Of a DNA stretch of 64,000 nucleotides, positions 21,884-33,425 are shown piece by piece. Under the pieces are notes generated by a model, which searched no databases, was not told the DNA's origin, and saw only the letters and a list, made by a program, of their open reading frames with translations. Origin of the DNA: Bubalus kerabau (Eukaryota; Chordata; Mammalia; Artiodactyla; Bovidae); assembly GCF_029407905.1 (NCBI RefSeq), contig NC_073639.1, positions 45,091,501 to 45,155,500 of the forward strand. Reading direction: 5' to 3'. The translations under genes were made by a program, and so were the position numbers. How positions within the stretch are numbered: position 1 is the first letter of the stretch; every line of letters begins with the position of its first letter.

Positions 21884-22464
21884 AGTTCAGTTCAGTTCAG
21901 TTCAGTTCAGTTGCTCAGTTGTGTCTGACTCTTTGTGACCCCATGAATCGCAGCACGCCAGGCCTCCCTGTCCATCACCAACTCCTGGAGTTCACTCAGA
22001 CTCATGTCCATCGAGTCGGTGATGCCATCCAGCCATCTCATCTTCTGTTGTCCCCTTCTCCTCCTGCCCCCAATCCCTCCCAGCATCAGAGTCTTTTCCA
22101 ATGAGTCTACTCTTCACATGAGGTGGCCAAAGTACTGGAGTTTCAGCTTTAGCATCAGTCCTTCCAAAGAACACCCAGGGTTGATCTCCTTTAGAATGAA
22201 CTGGTTGGATCTCCTTGCAGTCCAAGGGACTCTCAAGAGTCTTCTCCAACACCACAGTTCAATAGCTTCAATTCTTTGGCGCTCAGCTTTCTTCACAGTC
22301 CAACTCTCACATCCATACATGACCACAGGAAAAACCATAGCCTTGACTAGACGGACCTTTGTTGGCAAAGTAATGTCTCTGCTTTTCAATATGCTATCTA
22401 GGTTGGTCCTAACTTTCCTTCCAAGGAGTAAGCATCTTTTAATTTCATGGCTGCAGTCACCATC
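21884..22464 (-). mobile_element. BovB LINE 3' fragment
   Basis: The reverse-oriented 3' end begins at the left with repeated CAGTT units and runs into the C-terminal coding part. Minus-strand peptides include LEKTLMLGGIGGRRRRGQQK and SRDITLPTKVRLVKAMVFP. It is truncated at GCAGTCACCATC and lies directly beside the mariner end. Confidence 0.95.
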
Positions 22465-22478
22465 TATATATATATATA
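22465..22478. repeat. (TA)7 microsatellite
   Basis: Seven TA units lie exactly at the truncated end of the BovB fragment, next to the resumed L1 3' UTR, which often carries AT-rich repeats here. Confidence 0.9.
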
Positions 22479-22530
22479 CCCTGAAAAAGAATGTGTATAT
22501 AATATTCTTTTCCCTTACAGATTATTAAAT
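22466..22530 (-). mobile_element. L1 3' UTR fragment, right part
   Basis: ATATTCTTTTCCCTTACAG and the following ATTATTAAA continue the antisense L1 3' UTR interrupted at 21,042. Confidence 0.55.
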
Positions 22531-22828
22531 TTGGAGGAGAGAAGCAGCATGTCAGAGTCACAGAGAAATATGAAGATGCTCTTTTGTGCACTTTGCAGAT
22601 GCAAAAGGGCCACATAATGCACACAACCCCTGGAAGCTGTAAAAGGCAAAGAGGAAGATTCTCCTCTTGAGCCTCAGGAAGGACCCAGCCTTGTCAACAC
22701 CTTAATTTCAGCCCAATGTGGTCCATTTTGGACTTCTGAACTCCAAAATTGTATAGTAATATGTTTATGTTGTTGTAAACTACTAAGCTGGTGGTAATTT
22801 GTTCTGGCAGCAATAGGAAACTATTATG
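22531..22828 (+). mobile_element. MLT1-type MaLR LTR, right part
   Basis: CACCTTAATTTCAGCCCAATG, TTTTGGACTTCTGAACTCC, CTAAGCTGGTGGTAATTTG and GCAGCAATAGGAAACTATTA are in the order of an MLT1 3' half. Confidence 0.78.
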
Positions 22829-22951
22829 ATTATCATACTTGGCAAAGCTGAGATATGAGACAGAGGTTAAGTAGTTTGTCCTAGGTCACTTGTATTCACA
22901 GGCAGAACTGGGAATTGAACCTGGGTTGTGTGACTCCACAGACTGTATTAT
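22829..22951 (+). mobile_element. MIR SINE, right part
   Basis: GAGACAGAGGTTAAGTAG, CTAGGTCACTTG and GGCAGAACTGGGAATTGAAC are the second half of MIR, completing the piece at 20,628-20,760. Confidence 0.78.
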
Positions 22952-22954
22952 TGT

Positions 22955-23205
22955 TATTGTAAAACCAACTTTCTTAAGGCATAAATTACCTTTAGTAAAA
23001 TTCATTGTGCAGTATTATGAGTTTTAACAAATGCATGTAGTCATGTGAAAAAAATCAAAATGAAGATCTAGAACCTTTCCATCACCCCAATAACTTACGT
23101 GGTACCTCCTTTGTAGTCAGGACTTTTCTTCATCCCACTCCAGTGCCTGGAAGCCACTGACTTATTTTGTCTCTATGATTTTGCCTTTTGCAGACTGACA
23201 CATCA
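22955..23205 (-). mobile_element. L1M 3' UTR fragment
   Basis: GTATTATGAGTTTTAACAAATG, CCTTTCCATCACCCC and GATTTTGCCTTTTGCAGA occur in antisense order of an old L1M 3' end. Confidence 0.65.
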
Positions 23206-24048
23206 ACAGGATAATAGCTGTATGAATAGCTTGGCAATTCATCTCCACAAACAGATTATAAAACCATACTAAATTGTCAAAAACAATAAAGGCACTGGAA
23301 ATTGACCAAAAGCAGATAACATTTTGAGAAGTATTAATTGCTAAAAGTCAGTGAGTGCTTTGGGAAAGGACATTAGGTGTCTCTGGCAATCACTGGACTG
23401 CTCACGCCCTCACCCCATCCCCCAGCCTCCGTTGGATAGCAAAAGCTCTAGTTTCAGAAGAGGTGACTGGGTGAAAAAACCTGTGGCAGACTGACTCAAC
23501 TTCAATACAGAGTTGGAGGTAAAATCCCCTGCTTTGCTGATTAACAGTGGTGATAAACTCGAGTGGGAATGGGCAGGAAGTACATCCAGCCAGACATTTC
23601 ATGGGTAGATTCTGGAAATGAGGGAGTCTTGAAAGTGCTAAAATAAACAATTCCCATGCCCACTGGCTGAGTGGGATCTATGTGTGTGCAGAAGAGATCT
23701 AACAAAACAAAACAAAACTATTAAACACACAAAAAGAAAGGTAGCAAACAAAAGTAAGCCTGGAGAGACTTGAGAACAGGCTGCAAATTTGAATGCATTT
23801 CCTTAACCACAGGCTAAGGGTGGAAACCATATGTGTTTGAGGTATTTGAGTAAAAGTTTTGTTCAGAGCATTAACTCAGTTCTTAATTATGTAGGTACAG
23901 GAGGTAACATCAGGGAAGCCAAGTTGAAAAACAAACATTTGATGGAAGACCTGAGCAGAGATATCTGACTGTGTACCATGGAGTAGGTAGGTTCTGAGGT
24001 TAAATCCAGACAATAACCCTCATAAAAATAAAAAGGGAATTTATATAG
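23206..24048. other. Intergenic sequence, no feature identified
   Basis: It holds a short AACAA-type low-complexity stretch near 23,700 and no supportable gene or repeat. Confidence 0.5.
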
Positions 24049-25556
24049 AGCTGTGAAGACAAGTGGGCCTTAGAAAGCATAACTACGAACAAAGCTAGTG
24101 GAAGTGATGGAATTCCAGTGGAGCGCTTTCAAATCCTGAAAGAGGATGCTGTGAAAGTGCTGCACTCAATATGCAAGCAAATTTGGAAAACTCAGCAGTG
24201 GCCACAGGACTGCAAAAGGTCAGTTTTCATTCCAATCCCAAAGAAAGGCAATGCCAAAGAATGCTCAAACTACAGCACAATTGCACTCATCTCACACGCT
24301 AGTAAAGTAATGCTCAAAATTCTCCAAGCCAGGCTTCAGCAATATGTGAACTGTGAATTTCCTGATGTTCAAGCTGGTTTTAGAAAAGGCAGAGGAACCA
24401 GAGATCAAATTGCCAACATCCGCTGGATCATGGAAAAAGCAAGAGAGTTCCAGAAAAACATCTATTTCTGCTTTATTGACTATGCCAAAGCCTTTGACTG
24501 CGTGGATCACAATAAAACTGTGGAAAATTCTGAAAGAGATGGGAATACCAGACCACCTGACCTGCCTCTTGAGAAACCTATATGCAGGTCAGGAGTCAAC
24601 AGTTAGAACTGGACATGGAAGAACAGACTGGTTCCAAATAGGAAAAGGAGTTCGTCAAGGCTGTATATTGTCACCCTGCTTATTTAACTTCTATGCAGAG
24701 TACATCATGAGAAACGCTGGACTGGAAGAAACACAAGCTGGAATCAAGATTGCCAGGAGAAATTTCAATAACCTCAGATATGCAGATGACACCACCCTTA
24801 TGGCAGAAAGTGAAGAGGAACTCAAAAGCCTCTTGATGAAAGTGAAAGTGGAGAGTGAAAAAGTTGGCTTAAAGCTTAACATTCAGAAAATGAAGATCAT
24901 GGCATCCGGTCCCACCACTTCATGGGAAATAGATAGGGAAACAGTGTCAGACTTTATTTTTCTGGGCTCCAAAATCACTGCAGATGGTGACTGCAGCCAT
25001 GAAATTAAAAGACACTTACTCCTTGGAAGGAAAGTTATGACCAACCTAGATAGCATATTCAAAAGCAGAGACATTACTTTGCCAACAAAGGTTCATCTAG
25101 TCAAGGCTATGGTTTTTCCAGTGGTCATGTTTAGATGTGAGAGTTGGACTGTGAAGAAGGCTGAGTGCCAAAGAATTGATGCTTTTGAACTGTGGTGTTG
25201 GAGAAGACTCTTGAGATTCCCCTGGACTGCAAGGAGATCCAACCAGTCCATTCTGAAGGAGATCAGCCCTGGGATTTCTTTGGAAGGAATGATGCTGAAG
25301 CTGAAACTTCAGTACTTTGGCCACCTCATGCGAAGAGTTGACTCATTGGAAAAGACTCTGATGCTGGGAGGGATTGGGGGCAGGAGGAGAAGGGGACGAC
25401 AGAGGATGAGATGGCTGGATGGCATCACTGACTCGATGGACGTGAATCTCAGTGAACTCCAGGAGTTGGTGATGGACAGGGAGGCCTGGTGTGCTGCGAT
25501 TCATGGGGTGGCAAAGAGTCAGACACGACTGAGCGACTGATCTAATCTGATCTGAT
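24049..25556 (+). mobile_element. BovB LINE (copy 2), 5'-truncated
   Basis: It begins near the KWALESI codons and ends in a variant tail, CGACTGATCTAATCTGATCTGA, made of TCTGA-type rather than ACTGA repeats. It shares diagnostic changes with copy 3 at 27,911-29,842, which lies in opposite orientation. Confidence 0.95.
24055..25540 (+). pseudogene. BovB reverse transcriptase, broken (copy 2)
   Basis: The reverse transcriptase of BovB reads in one frame to about 24,514. There, four A residues (24,514-24,517) replace the three seen in other copies, and the product switches to another frame. From there it is open to a TGA at 25,538-25,540. Motifs include YFCFIDYAKAFDCVDHN, FQIGKGVRQGCILSPCLFNF, the intact catalytic LRYADDTTLM, and GGRRRRGRQRMRWLDGI near the C-terminus. 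A 9-base in-frame deletion lies near 24,945 (TVSDFIF where others have TVETVSDFIF). A single base restores the frame on paper, but the endonuclease half is missing, so the copy is dead. Confidence 0.93.
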
Positions 25557-26036
25557 ACAATAAATCATCTAAAATGTATGATTTCAAACACAACTATGGG
25601 ACATACAAAGAAGTAGTAAAGCATAGTTTATACTCAGTTCCAGAAGCAGAAGCTGTCCATAGAAACATTTTCTGAAGGGGTTCATTTGACGGATTTAGCA
25701 AAGACTCCAATTCAGCCATTAAAATACATTCAAAGAATTAAAGGAGACAATTTGAAGAGTAAAAATAAATTAGGATAACAAGTTAGTAAATATAAAATAT
25801 CAATACAGAAAAGAAAATCTACAGTCAAGTATTACAACAAATGGAATGAAGGAATCAAGAACAGATTTGAGGTGGTGGAATAAGGAATCACTGTGAACAT
25901 GAATTAGATCAATAAAAAATAGCCAATTTCAACAATAGAAAACAGACTGAAGAATAGTGAAGAGACAGTATGACACATTCCAGCTATGAATCCCAGCTGT
26001 CTCCTGTCTCCAGCTAGGAGATAGAAAAAGAAACAG

Positions 26037-26056
26037 AAAAAAAAAAAAAAAAAAAA
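26037..26056. repeat. Poly(A) tract
   Basis: About 20 uninterrupted A residues lie inside the old L1. It may be an expanded A-rich patch or the trace of a lost insertion. Confidence 0.85.
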
Positions 26057-26413
26057 GAAAGAAGTAATGGCTAAAACTTGCCAAATTTGGTGAAAAATAG
26101 AATCTAAGAGTTCTCAGATACTCATGAAACCTAAGTAATATAAGCCTAAGTAATATAAACACAAAAACCCACAATTAAACATTGTCAAATTGCTGAAAGC
26201 CAAAGTCAAAGAGAAAATCTTGAAAGCAGTAACACAGAAATGGTTGTCAATAATATGATTAAGAACTGACTGCTTATGAGAAACAATGGAGCCAAACAGG
26301 CAGGATGCAATGACATATTCAAAGTTTTGATGAAGAAGTATAAAGTCAATGAATAAATATTCTGTGTCTGTTTACATATAAAGCTAAAAATCAATAGAGA
26401 AAGTAAATATGGT

Positions 26414-26682
26414 AAAGGACTGATGCTGAAGCTGAAACTCCAGTACTTTGGCCACCTCATGTGAAGAGTTAACTCACTGGAAAAGACCCTGATGCTGGGA
26501 GGGATTGGGGGCAGGAGGAGAAGGGGATGACAGAGGCTGAGATGGCTGGATGGCATCACTGACTCAATGGACGTGAGCCTGAGTGAACTCCGGGAGTTGG
26601 TGATGGACAGGGAGGCCTGGTGTGCTGTGATTCATGGAGTTGCAAAGAGTCAGACATGGCTGAGTGACTGAACTGAACTGAA
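26414..26682 (+). mobile_element. BovB LINE 3' fragment
   Basis: It contains GGACTGATGCTGAAGCTGAA through CTGAGTGACTGAACTGAACTG, the last 270 bases of BovB, and is inserted in old L1 sequence. Confidence 0.95.
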
Positions 26683-26825
26683 ACATGCTTGTTTATCACA
26701 AAGGAAGGCAGATAAAGAGAAACAGAAAAGATATGAAATGTGTTAAAGAAAATAGCAAAATGTAAATCCAACCCTAACAATAATCATTTTAAATGTAAAT
26801 AGATTAAACATTTCAATCAAAAGGC

Positions 26826-27105
26826 TGCTGCTGCTGCTGCTGCTAAGTTGCTTCAGTCGTGTCCGACTCTGTGCAACCCCATAGACGGCAGCCCACCAGG
26901 CTCTGCTGTCCCTGGGATTCTCCAGGCAAGAACACTGGAGTGGGTTGCCATTGCCTTCTCCATTGTGTGAAAGTGAAATGTGAAAGTGAATTCACTCAGT
27001 CGTGTCCGACTCGTAGGGACCCCATGAACTGCAGCCTACCAGGCTCCTCCATCCATGGGATTTTCTAGGCAAGAGTACTGGAGTGGCTTGCCATTGCCTT
27101 CTCCA
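26826..27105 (-). mobile_element. Bov-A2 SINE with perfect target duplication
   Basis: A dimeric unit with a (CTG)n tail on the left. The 12-base target-site duplication CAATCAAAAGGC is exact (26,814-26,825 and 27,106-27,117). Confidence 0.97.
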
Positions 27106-27910
27106 CAATCAAAAGGCAGGGATTGCTAAAGTGAATAAGAAAGCTTTCTATAAAAGAAATATTTTACTCATAGCCAAAGAAATAAATAAGTGAAAGCAAA
27201 TGATGCCAAAATGATATACCATTCAAACTGCAACTATAAATAATCTGAAGTAGTTATATTAGTATCAACAATGGCTTTAAGGAATATTGCTAAGGACAGA
27301 AAGGGACATTTCCTATTGATAAAGTAGCCAATATGCCATAAAGATTTAACAACTGTAAATGCATTAAAATGGAGTCCCTAAATAAATTGAGAAAAATCTT
27401 ATATATTCATGAGAGAAATAGACAACTCAACAATCTTAGTTGGAGACTTCAATAGTCCTCTTGTAGTAATCACAAGGCAACCAGAAAAAAAAAAAAGCAA
27501 TAAGGATAAAGAAGACTAAAATGACCCTATCATTCAACTTGACCTGACTTATAGAGGACTTTCACTCCACAGTACAGTTTCACTGCATGTGACTCATCCT
27601 CCAGGGTAGACCCTATGCTAGGTCATAAAACAATTTTTAATAACTTCAAATGGATGAATTAAATTGGAAATAATTAACAGAAAAAAGTCTGTGCTTAGAG
27701 GAAAAGTTGTAACTTTAAAACCTTATAGTAAAAAGGAAGAAAGATCTAAGATCAATAGTCTCAGCTTTTACCTTAAGAAGATAGAAAACTAAGAGCAGCC
27801 AATCCAGTGCCAGTAAGAGGAAGATGGAAATAATAATATCAAGATAGAAATTGACAAAAGAGAAGAACATTAGAGGAATCAATTAAACAAAAAGTTCTTT
27901 GTAAAGATAA

Positions 27911-29842
27911 TGCAGTTCAGTTCAGTTCAGTTCAGTTGCAGAGTGTGTCCAACTCTTTGCAACCCCATGAATCGCAGCATGCCAGGCCTCCCTGTCCATC
28001 ACCATCTCTCAGACTTCACTCAAACTCATGTGCATCGAGTTGGGGATGCCATCCAGCAATCTCATCCTCTGTCGTCCCCTTCTTCTCCTGCCGCCAATCC
28101 CTCCCAGCATCAGGGTCTTTTCCAGTGAGTCAACTCTTCGCATGAGGTGACCAAAGTATTGGAGTTTCAGCTTCAACATCAGTCCTTCCAATGAACAGTC
28201 AGGACTGATCTCCTTTAGAATGGACTGGTTAGATCTCCTTGCAGTCTAAGGGACTCTCAAGAGTCTTCTCCAACACCACAGTTCAAAAGCATCAATTCTT
28301 TGGCCGCTCAGCTTTCTTCACAGTCCAACTCTCACATCCACACATGACTACTGGAAAAATGATAGCCTTGACTAGATGGACCTTTGTTGGCAAAGTAATA
28401 TCTCTTCTTTTCAATATACTATCTAGGTTGGTCATAACTTTCCTTCCAAGGAGTAAGCGTCTTTTAATTTCATGGCTGCAGTCACCATCTGTAGTGATTT
28501 TGGAGCCCAGAAAAATAAAGTCTGACACTGTTTCCACTGTTTCCCTATCTATTTCCCATGAAGTGATGGGACCAGATGCCGTGATCTTCATTTTCTGAAT
28601 GTTGAGCTTTAAGCCAACTTTTTCACTCTCCACTTTCACTTTCATCAAGAGGCTTTTTAGTTCTTCTTCACTTTCTGCCATAAGGGTGGTGTCATCTGCA
28701 TATCTGAGGTTATTGAAATTTCTCCTGGCAATCTTGATTCCAGCTTGTGTTTCTTCCAGTCCAGCGTTTCTCATGATGTACTCTGCATAGAAGTTAAATA
28801 AGCAGGGTGACAATATACAGCCTTGACGAACTCCTTTTCCTATTTGGAACCAGTCTGTTCTTCCATGTCCAGTTCTAACTGTTGACTCCTGACCTGCATA
28901 TAGGTTTCTCAAGAGGCAGGTCAGGTGGTCTGGTATTCCCATCTCTTTCAGAATTTTCCACAGTTTATTGTGATCCACACAGTCAAAGGCTTTGGCATAG
29001 TCAATAAAGCAGAAATAGATGTTTTTCTGGAACTCTCTTGCTTTTTCCATGATCCAGCGGATGTTGGCAATTTGATCTCTGGTTCCTCTGCCTTTCCTAA
29101 AACCAGCTTGGACATCTGGAAGTTCACGTATTGCAGAAGCCTGGCTTGGAGAATTTTGAGCATTACTTTACTAGCGTGTGAGATGAGTGCAATTGTGTGG
29201 TAGTTTGAGCATTCTTTGGCATTGCCTTTCTTTGAGATTGGAATGAAAATTGACCTTTTCCAGTCCTGTGGCCACTGCTGAGTTTTCCAAATTTGCTTGC
29301 ATATTGAGTGCAGCACTTTCACAGCATCCTCTTTCAGGATTTGAAACAGCTCCACTGGAATTCCATCACCTCCACTAGCTTTGTTCATAGTGATGCTTTC
29401 TAAGGCCCACTTGACTTCACATTCCAGGATGTCTGGCTCTAGGTGAGTGGTCACATCATCGTGATTGTCTTGGTCGTGAAGATCTTTTTTGTACAGCTCT
29501 GTGTATTTTTGCCACCTCTTCTTAATATCTACTGCTTCTGTTAGGTCCATACCATTTCTGTCCTTTATCAAGCCCATCTTTGCATGAAATGTTCTATTGG
29601 TATCTCTAATTTTCTTGAAGAGATCTCCAGTCTTTCCCATTCTGTTGTTTTCCTCTATTTCTTTGTATTGATTGCTGAAGAAGGCTTTCTTATCTCTTCT
29701 TGCTATTCTTTGGAACTCTGCATTCAGATGCTTATATCTTTCCTTTTCTCCTTTGCTTTTCGCTTCTGTTTTCACAGCTATTTTTAAGGCCTCCCTAGAC
29801 AGCCATTTTGCTTTTTTGCATTTCTTTTCCAAGGGGATGGTC
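27911..29842 (-). mobile_element. BovB LINE (copy 3), 5'-truncated
   Basis: Reverse-oriented: the ACTGA-type tail (as CAGTT units) is at 27,911 and the truncated 5' side is near 29,842, where old L1 sequence resumes. This is the longest continuous BovB here, about 1.93 kb. Confidence 0.95.
28020..29842 (-). pseudogene. BovB reverse transcriptase, broken (copy 3)
   Basis: The minus strand is open from KKCKKAKWLSREALKIAV (about 29,815) through KHLNAEFQRIARRDKKAF, GGDGIPVELFQILKEDA and QIWKTQQWPQDWKRS to the LLQYVN region. Compared with other copies it has lost several bases near 29,126-29,135, which shifts the frame. The second part is then open to about 28,292 with YFCFIDYAKAFDCVDHNK, GKGVRQGCILSPCLFNF and the catalytic LRYADDTTLM. 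It breaks again near 28,292-28,300 (an extra base at KKAERPKN), leaving the C-terminal basic domain in another frame. The BovB endonuclease is absent. Shared unusual residues with copy 2 (ARRNFNN, GRTDWF, QKMKI) suggest a common source or gene conversion. Confidence 0.93.
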
Positions 29843-29925
29843 AATAGATATTTTACTAGACTGATGAGAAAAGATGGAGAGATAGAAACCGGAGCATTAA
29901 AAGGAATATCGAACATTGTACATTG
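29843..29925 (+). mobile_element. Old L1 continuation after BovB copy 3
   Basis: TAGATATTTTACTAGACTGATGAG resembles the L1 ORF2 region encoding a KIDKPLARLTKK-like stretch. It follows, in element order, the L1 interrupted at 27,910. The match is short. Confidence 0.45.
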
Positions 29926-30328
29926 ACCTTGATCTCACCTCTGCCAGACACAGATTACACATAAAGGAACTCCTAGTTAAATTTGGGACACTGGATGACA
30001 TTAGTAAAATAGATGGTTTTTTTTATGCTGTAATGATTTGGAAGCAGTAGGAGGGGGGTTGACATAACCCCCAGACTCCTGGGGGAGTTCTTTGAATAGC
30101 AAAGAATTTCAGAAGAGAATCCAAACTTCTCCATGCCACTAACAAAAGTTGGGAACTTAACTAAGAAACACTTAGCAAGATGATCCTCCTGTTTTGATGA
30201 GAGACCCAAGAAAAATGTTTTTTCTTTGAGAAAGACATAGCTCATATATTTTGTTAGATTGCAGTGACAGGAAAATTATCTTAATTGATCAAATTTTACT
30301 TATTTTCCAGGGAATGCTGTGATTCACT
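29926..30328. other. Intergenic sequence, no feature identified
   Basis: No gene or repeat was supported. A G-rich patch lies near 30,047-30,060. Confidence 0.5.
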
Positions 30329-30703
30329 CAGTTCAGTTCAGTTGCTCAGTCGTGTCTGACTCTTTGTGACCCCATGAACCATAGCACGCCAGGCCTCCAT
30401 CAACAATTCCTGTAGTTCACCCAAACCTATGTCCATCAAGTCGGTGATGCTATCCAACCATCTCATCCTCTATTGGCCCCTTCTCCTCCTGCCCTCAATC
30501 TTTCCCAGCATTAGGTCTTTTCAAATGAGTCAGCTCTTTGCATCAGGTGGCCAAAGTATTGAAGTTTCAGCTTCACCATCAGTCCTTCCAATGAACACCC
30601 AGGACTGATCTCCTTTAGGATGGACTGGTTGGATCTCCCTGCAGTCCAAGGGACTCTCAAGAGTCTTATCCAAAAAGTATCAATTCTTTGGTGCTCAGCT
30701 TTT
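30329..30703 (-). mobile_element. BovB LINE 3' fragment
   Basis: It begins with the CAGTTCAGTTCAGTTGCTCAG tail and is truncated at GGTGCTCAGC. Several small deletions relative to the other copies break the coding frame. Confidence 0.94.
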
Positions 30704-30795
30704 AGGCAAACAGATTCAAGCACACACTCTTAGATCCTGGTGATAGGACCTTGGCAAACCCAGTTAACCTCTTTAAGTTTCCATATCTGATATAT

Positions 30796-31020
30796 GAGCT
30801 TCCCAGGTGGTATAGTTGGTAAAAAAAAAAAAAATCTGCCTGCCAATTCAGGAAATGCAAAGGACGTGGGTTCAATCCCTGGATTGGGAAGATTCCCTGG
30901 AGAAGGAAATGACAACCCACTCTAGTATTCTTGTGTGGAAAATTTCATGGACAGAGAAAGCTGGCAGGCTACAGTTCATGGGGTCTCCAAAGAGTTGGAC
31001 TTAACTGAGCACACACACAC
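30796..31020 (+). mobile_element. Bov-tA SINE with A-run insertion
   Basis: It runs from GAGCTTCCCAGGTGG to TTAACTGAGCACACACAC. About 14 A residues at 30,823-30,836 replace the usual short A-run in the tRNA-like part. Confidence 0.92.
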
Positions 31021-31602
31021 ATACTACTACTACTGCTATTCATCCCTAATATAGTGTGAATCATAACCTGCTTAAACTTAGTTCTACAAACAATAGGGCT
31101 GTTTTGATGCACAAATAATATAAAATATGTGAAAGGTACTTCATAAATGTTAAAAGCACTGTAAAATATTTATCTCTCTATGTATTAATTCTTGTCCATT
31201 TCTGGGCAAGGGGCCTTTTCCTAATTTTTTGACTGACTCTTATTTTTCCTCTAGTGTGCAATTTTTTAAAGTCTTTCAAACTATTATGGAAATTTATTGT
31301 TTTATAGTTTTTTTTGTAAAAAATTAATAATCTGAGGCCTTGTTAACTCTGGTAGTATTTTATTTTCTTGTTTCTGCTGGATCTAACACATGAGATCAGT
31401 CTACATTTTTCTGAAATTTGTATCATAGTCTTCCCACTGTAGTACTGATGGATGCTTCTCTTCTTTACCTCCTCAGGACATGCTTCCAGGTAATTCATAC
31501 TAAAATACAGGTTCTTGAAAATGATTTTAGGTGAGAGTTCTGCTAAGGACATGGGTCGGAGGGGCAGAGGGTTTGGTATTTAGTACAGATCAAAGTTTTC
31601 AC
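31021..31602. other. Intergenic sequence, no feature identified
   Basis: AT-rich; no gene or repeat was supported. Confidence 0.5.
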
Positions 31603-31725
31603 ATATACTGCATCCAACCCCCAAATATTTGGATTCAGTACTTCTGGATGGGGCCTGGACATCTGTATTTTTAAACAGAGTATTTTAAAACACTTAAAGA
31701 CACCCCAGCTAAGAACTTCTTATCT
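31603..31725 (+). mobile_element. MER5A-like hAT fragment
   Basis: GGATTCAGTACTTCTGG, ATGGGGCCTGGACATCTG and TATTTTTAAACAG resemble the centre of the MER5A non-autonomous hAT element. No terminal repeats are visible. Confidence 0.45.
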
Positions 31726-32704
31726 AGGGTATAAAACATTCCAGAGTGTCTAGCATCAGTCAGCACATGAGAGGTTTTTGGAAGGGCATCCCGGACTGTT
31801 TGGCCTACTTGAATCACACCACACAGATCATTGTTTAGTGGCCTTAAAACCAGTCAGCACACAGAGCCCTCTCTGGCATCTGACTGTCTCTGAAATAACA
31901 CAGGAAGACTTTCTGTCATAGAAAAGAATAGAAGCTAATAGAGAAGTAGAAACCCAGTATGCCAAATATTTTTATTGCATGTCCTTTGTCCCCTCTATAT
32001 AATTATTTATCTTAGTGAACTTGTTAATGTTGATGAGTAGTCAGTTTATGAAATATAATTCAGAGTAGGCTATATTTTATTTTTTTATTCATTGAGTTAT
32101 ACTTGAACCTGGAATGTTACCCTCAGAGATTATGTTCACAGGTAAATGACTGAATAATTTAGGGTTCATGTTTATAATAATACTGGGGTCTAATAAGGTC
32201 TTTATGCAAACTTGTAGTTTGTTTCTGAACAAATTATTGGAAATAGAAACACATTTAATTTATTGCAATTGTACTTAAAATAAAAAAATTGTGGAATAAG
32301 GAGGAATGCGTTTGAAAATATCTTAATTTTCTACAGGATTTGAAGACAATTCTTAGGAAAGAGTTACCATTAAAGTTATATACAATTTTCCCATCTAGAT
32401 TAGAAGCAAAATATGTCATTTTTTTCATATTCTTTTGTGGAAGTGGATGTAAATTTCCAATGATATTACAAAGCCTTGACTCTCAGCAGCTGGTCTTCCC
32501 AGCCATGCAGAAATCAGAGTTGACTTTGCCTGAAGATGAGGGCAGAGGTCATTTGCTTTAAGCAAAACATGGTACTGTTTTTTAAGACTCCAGATGACTT
32601 TAATGTATACCCAGGTTTGGGAAGCACAACAGTTTAAAATGTATAAATTGATTAAATAAAGATTTTTGCCTTTACAAGTAATTTTAACCGTGTCAGTTAT
32701 TCTT
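31726..32704. other. Intergenic sequence, no feature identified
   Basis: No gene or repeat was supported. The short open frame at 32,340-32,561 shows no recognisable domain. Confidence 0.5.
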
Positions 32705-32790
32705 TATAAAATACACTTATTCACTGGCTTCTAAGTGCCAGGCACCATTTCAAATATTTTCACATTCATTATTTCAACAGTCTTTTTTTT
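32705..32790 (+). mobile_element. MIR SINE fragment
   Basis: CTAAGTGCCAGGCACCATTTC and CACATTCATTATTTC match the MIR core in order; a poly(T) tract follows. Confidence 0.5.
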
Positions 32791-33204
32791 TTTTTTTCCC
32801 CCAGAGATGTGACTTGGTAGATCAAAAATACAAACAAGCAAAATTCGCCTCTCTTCTTTGAAAGGGAAGCGACATAGCATCATGATGCTTAAGTCTGAGG
32901 AAATAGCTTCAATAGCTACTGTTTCAAAATTAAACAGGCCTTGTCACATTCCTTTTCTGAAATACCACCCAAATTGTTTTGTTGTTGGTTCAGGGAATAG
33001 TGAGGAGAAGGTTGATGAGAGGACAAATTTATTCTCTTTTCTTATTATAAAACTTCTATTCTGTGTGGATGATGTCACCAGGAATGACTTAAAATATATA
33101 AAGTCCCTCAGAAAGTTGAGGGTACAGTTTTGTTAAGAGCAAATGGGGTCCCAGGTGCCTGGAATGTGAAAGTGTTGGAGGACCTTAAAATTCTCCCCTC
33201 CCCA
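32791..33204. other. Intergenic sequence, no feature identified
   Basis: A poly(T) tract at about 32,784-32,799 is followed by unique-looking sequence. No domain is recognised in the 92-codon frame at 32,858-33,136. Confidence 0.45.
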
Positions 33205-33425
33205 TGAGTTTTTTTTAAACTAATTAATTTATTTTAATTGGAAGATAATTGCAATATTGTAATAGTTTTTGCCACACATCAACATGAATTGGCCATAGGT
33301 ATACATGCATCCCCCTAATCCTGAACCCCCTTCTACCTCCCTTCCCATCCTATCCCTCTGGTTTGTCCCAGAGCACCGGCTTTGGGTGACCTACTTCATG
33401 CATCGAACTTACAGTGGTCATTTAT
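33205..33425 (-). mobile_element. Young-type L1 (L1-BT) 3' UTR fragment
   Basis: The T-rich start, ATTGTAATAGTTTTTGCCAC, CATCAACATGAATTGGCC and CATCGAACTTACAGTGG follow the antisense 3' UTR seen in full at 60 kb. It is heavily 5'-truncated. Confidence 0.8.

Larger units (their letters stand above)
25600..27910 (+). mobile_element. Ancient L1 (ORF1 to ORF2 endonuclease region)
   Basis: The plus-strand order fits L1: an ORF1 part (TGGCTAAAACTTGCCAAATTTG near 26,068, GAGAAAATCTTGAAAGCAG near 26,211, ATGACATATTCAAAGTTTTG), then the ORF2 endonuclease (GTTGGAGACTTCAATAGTCC near 27,440, encoding a VGDFN-like motif). Many stops are present. It is interrupted by a BovB piece, a Bov-A2 and BovB copy 3, and a short continuation appears at 29,843-29,895. 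Confidence 0.7.
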
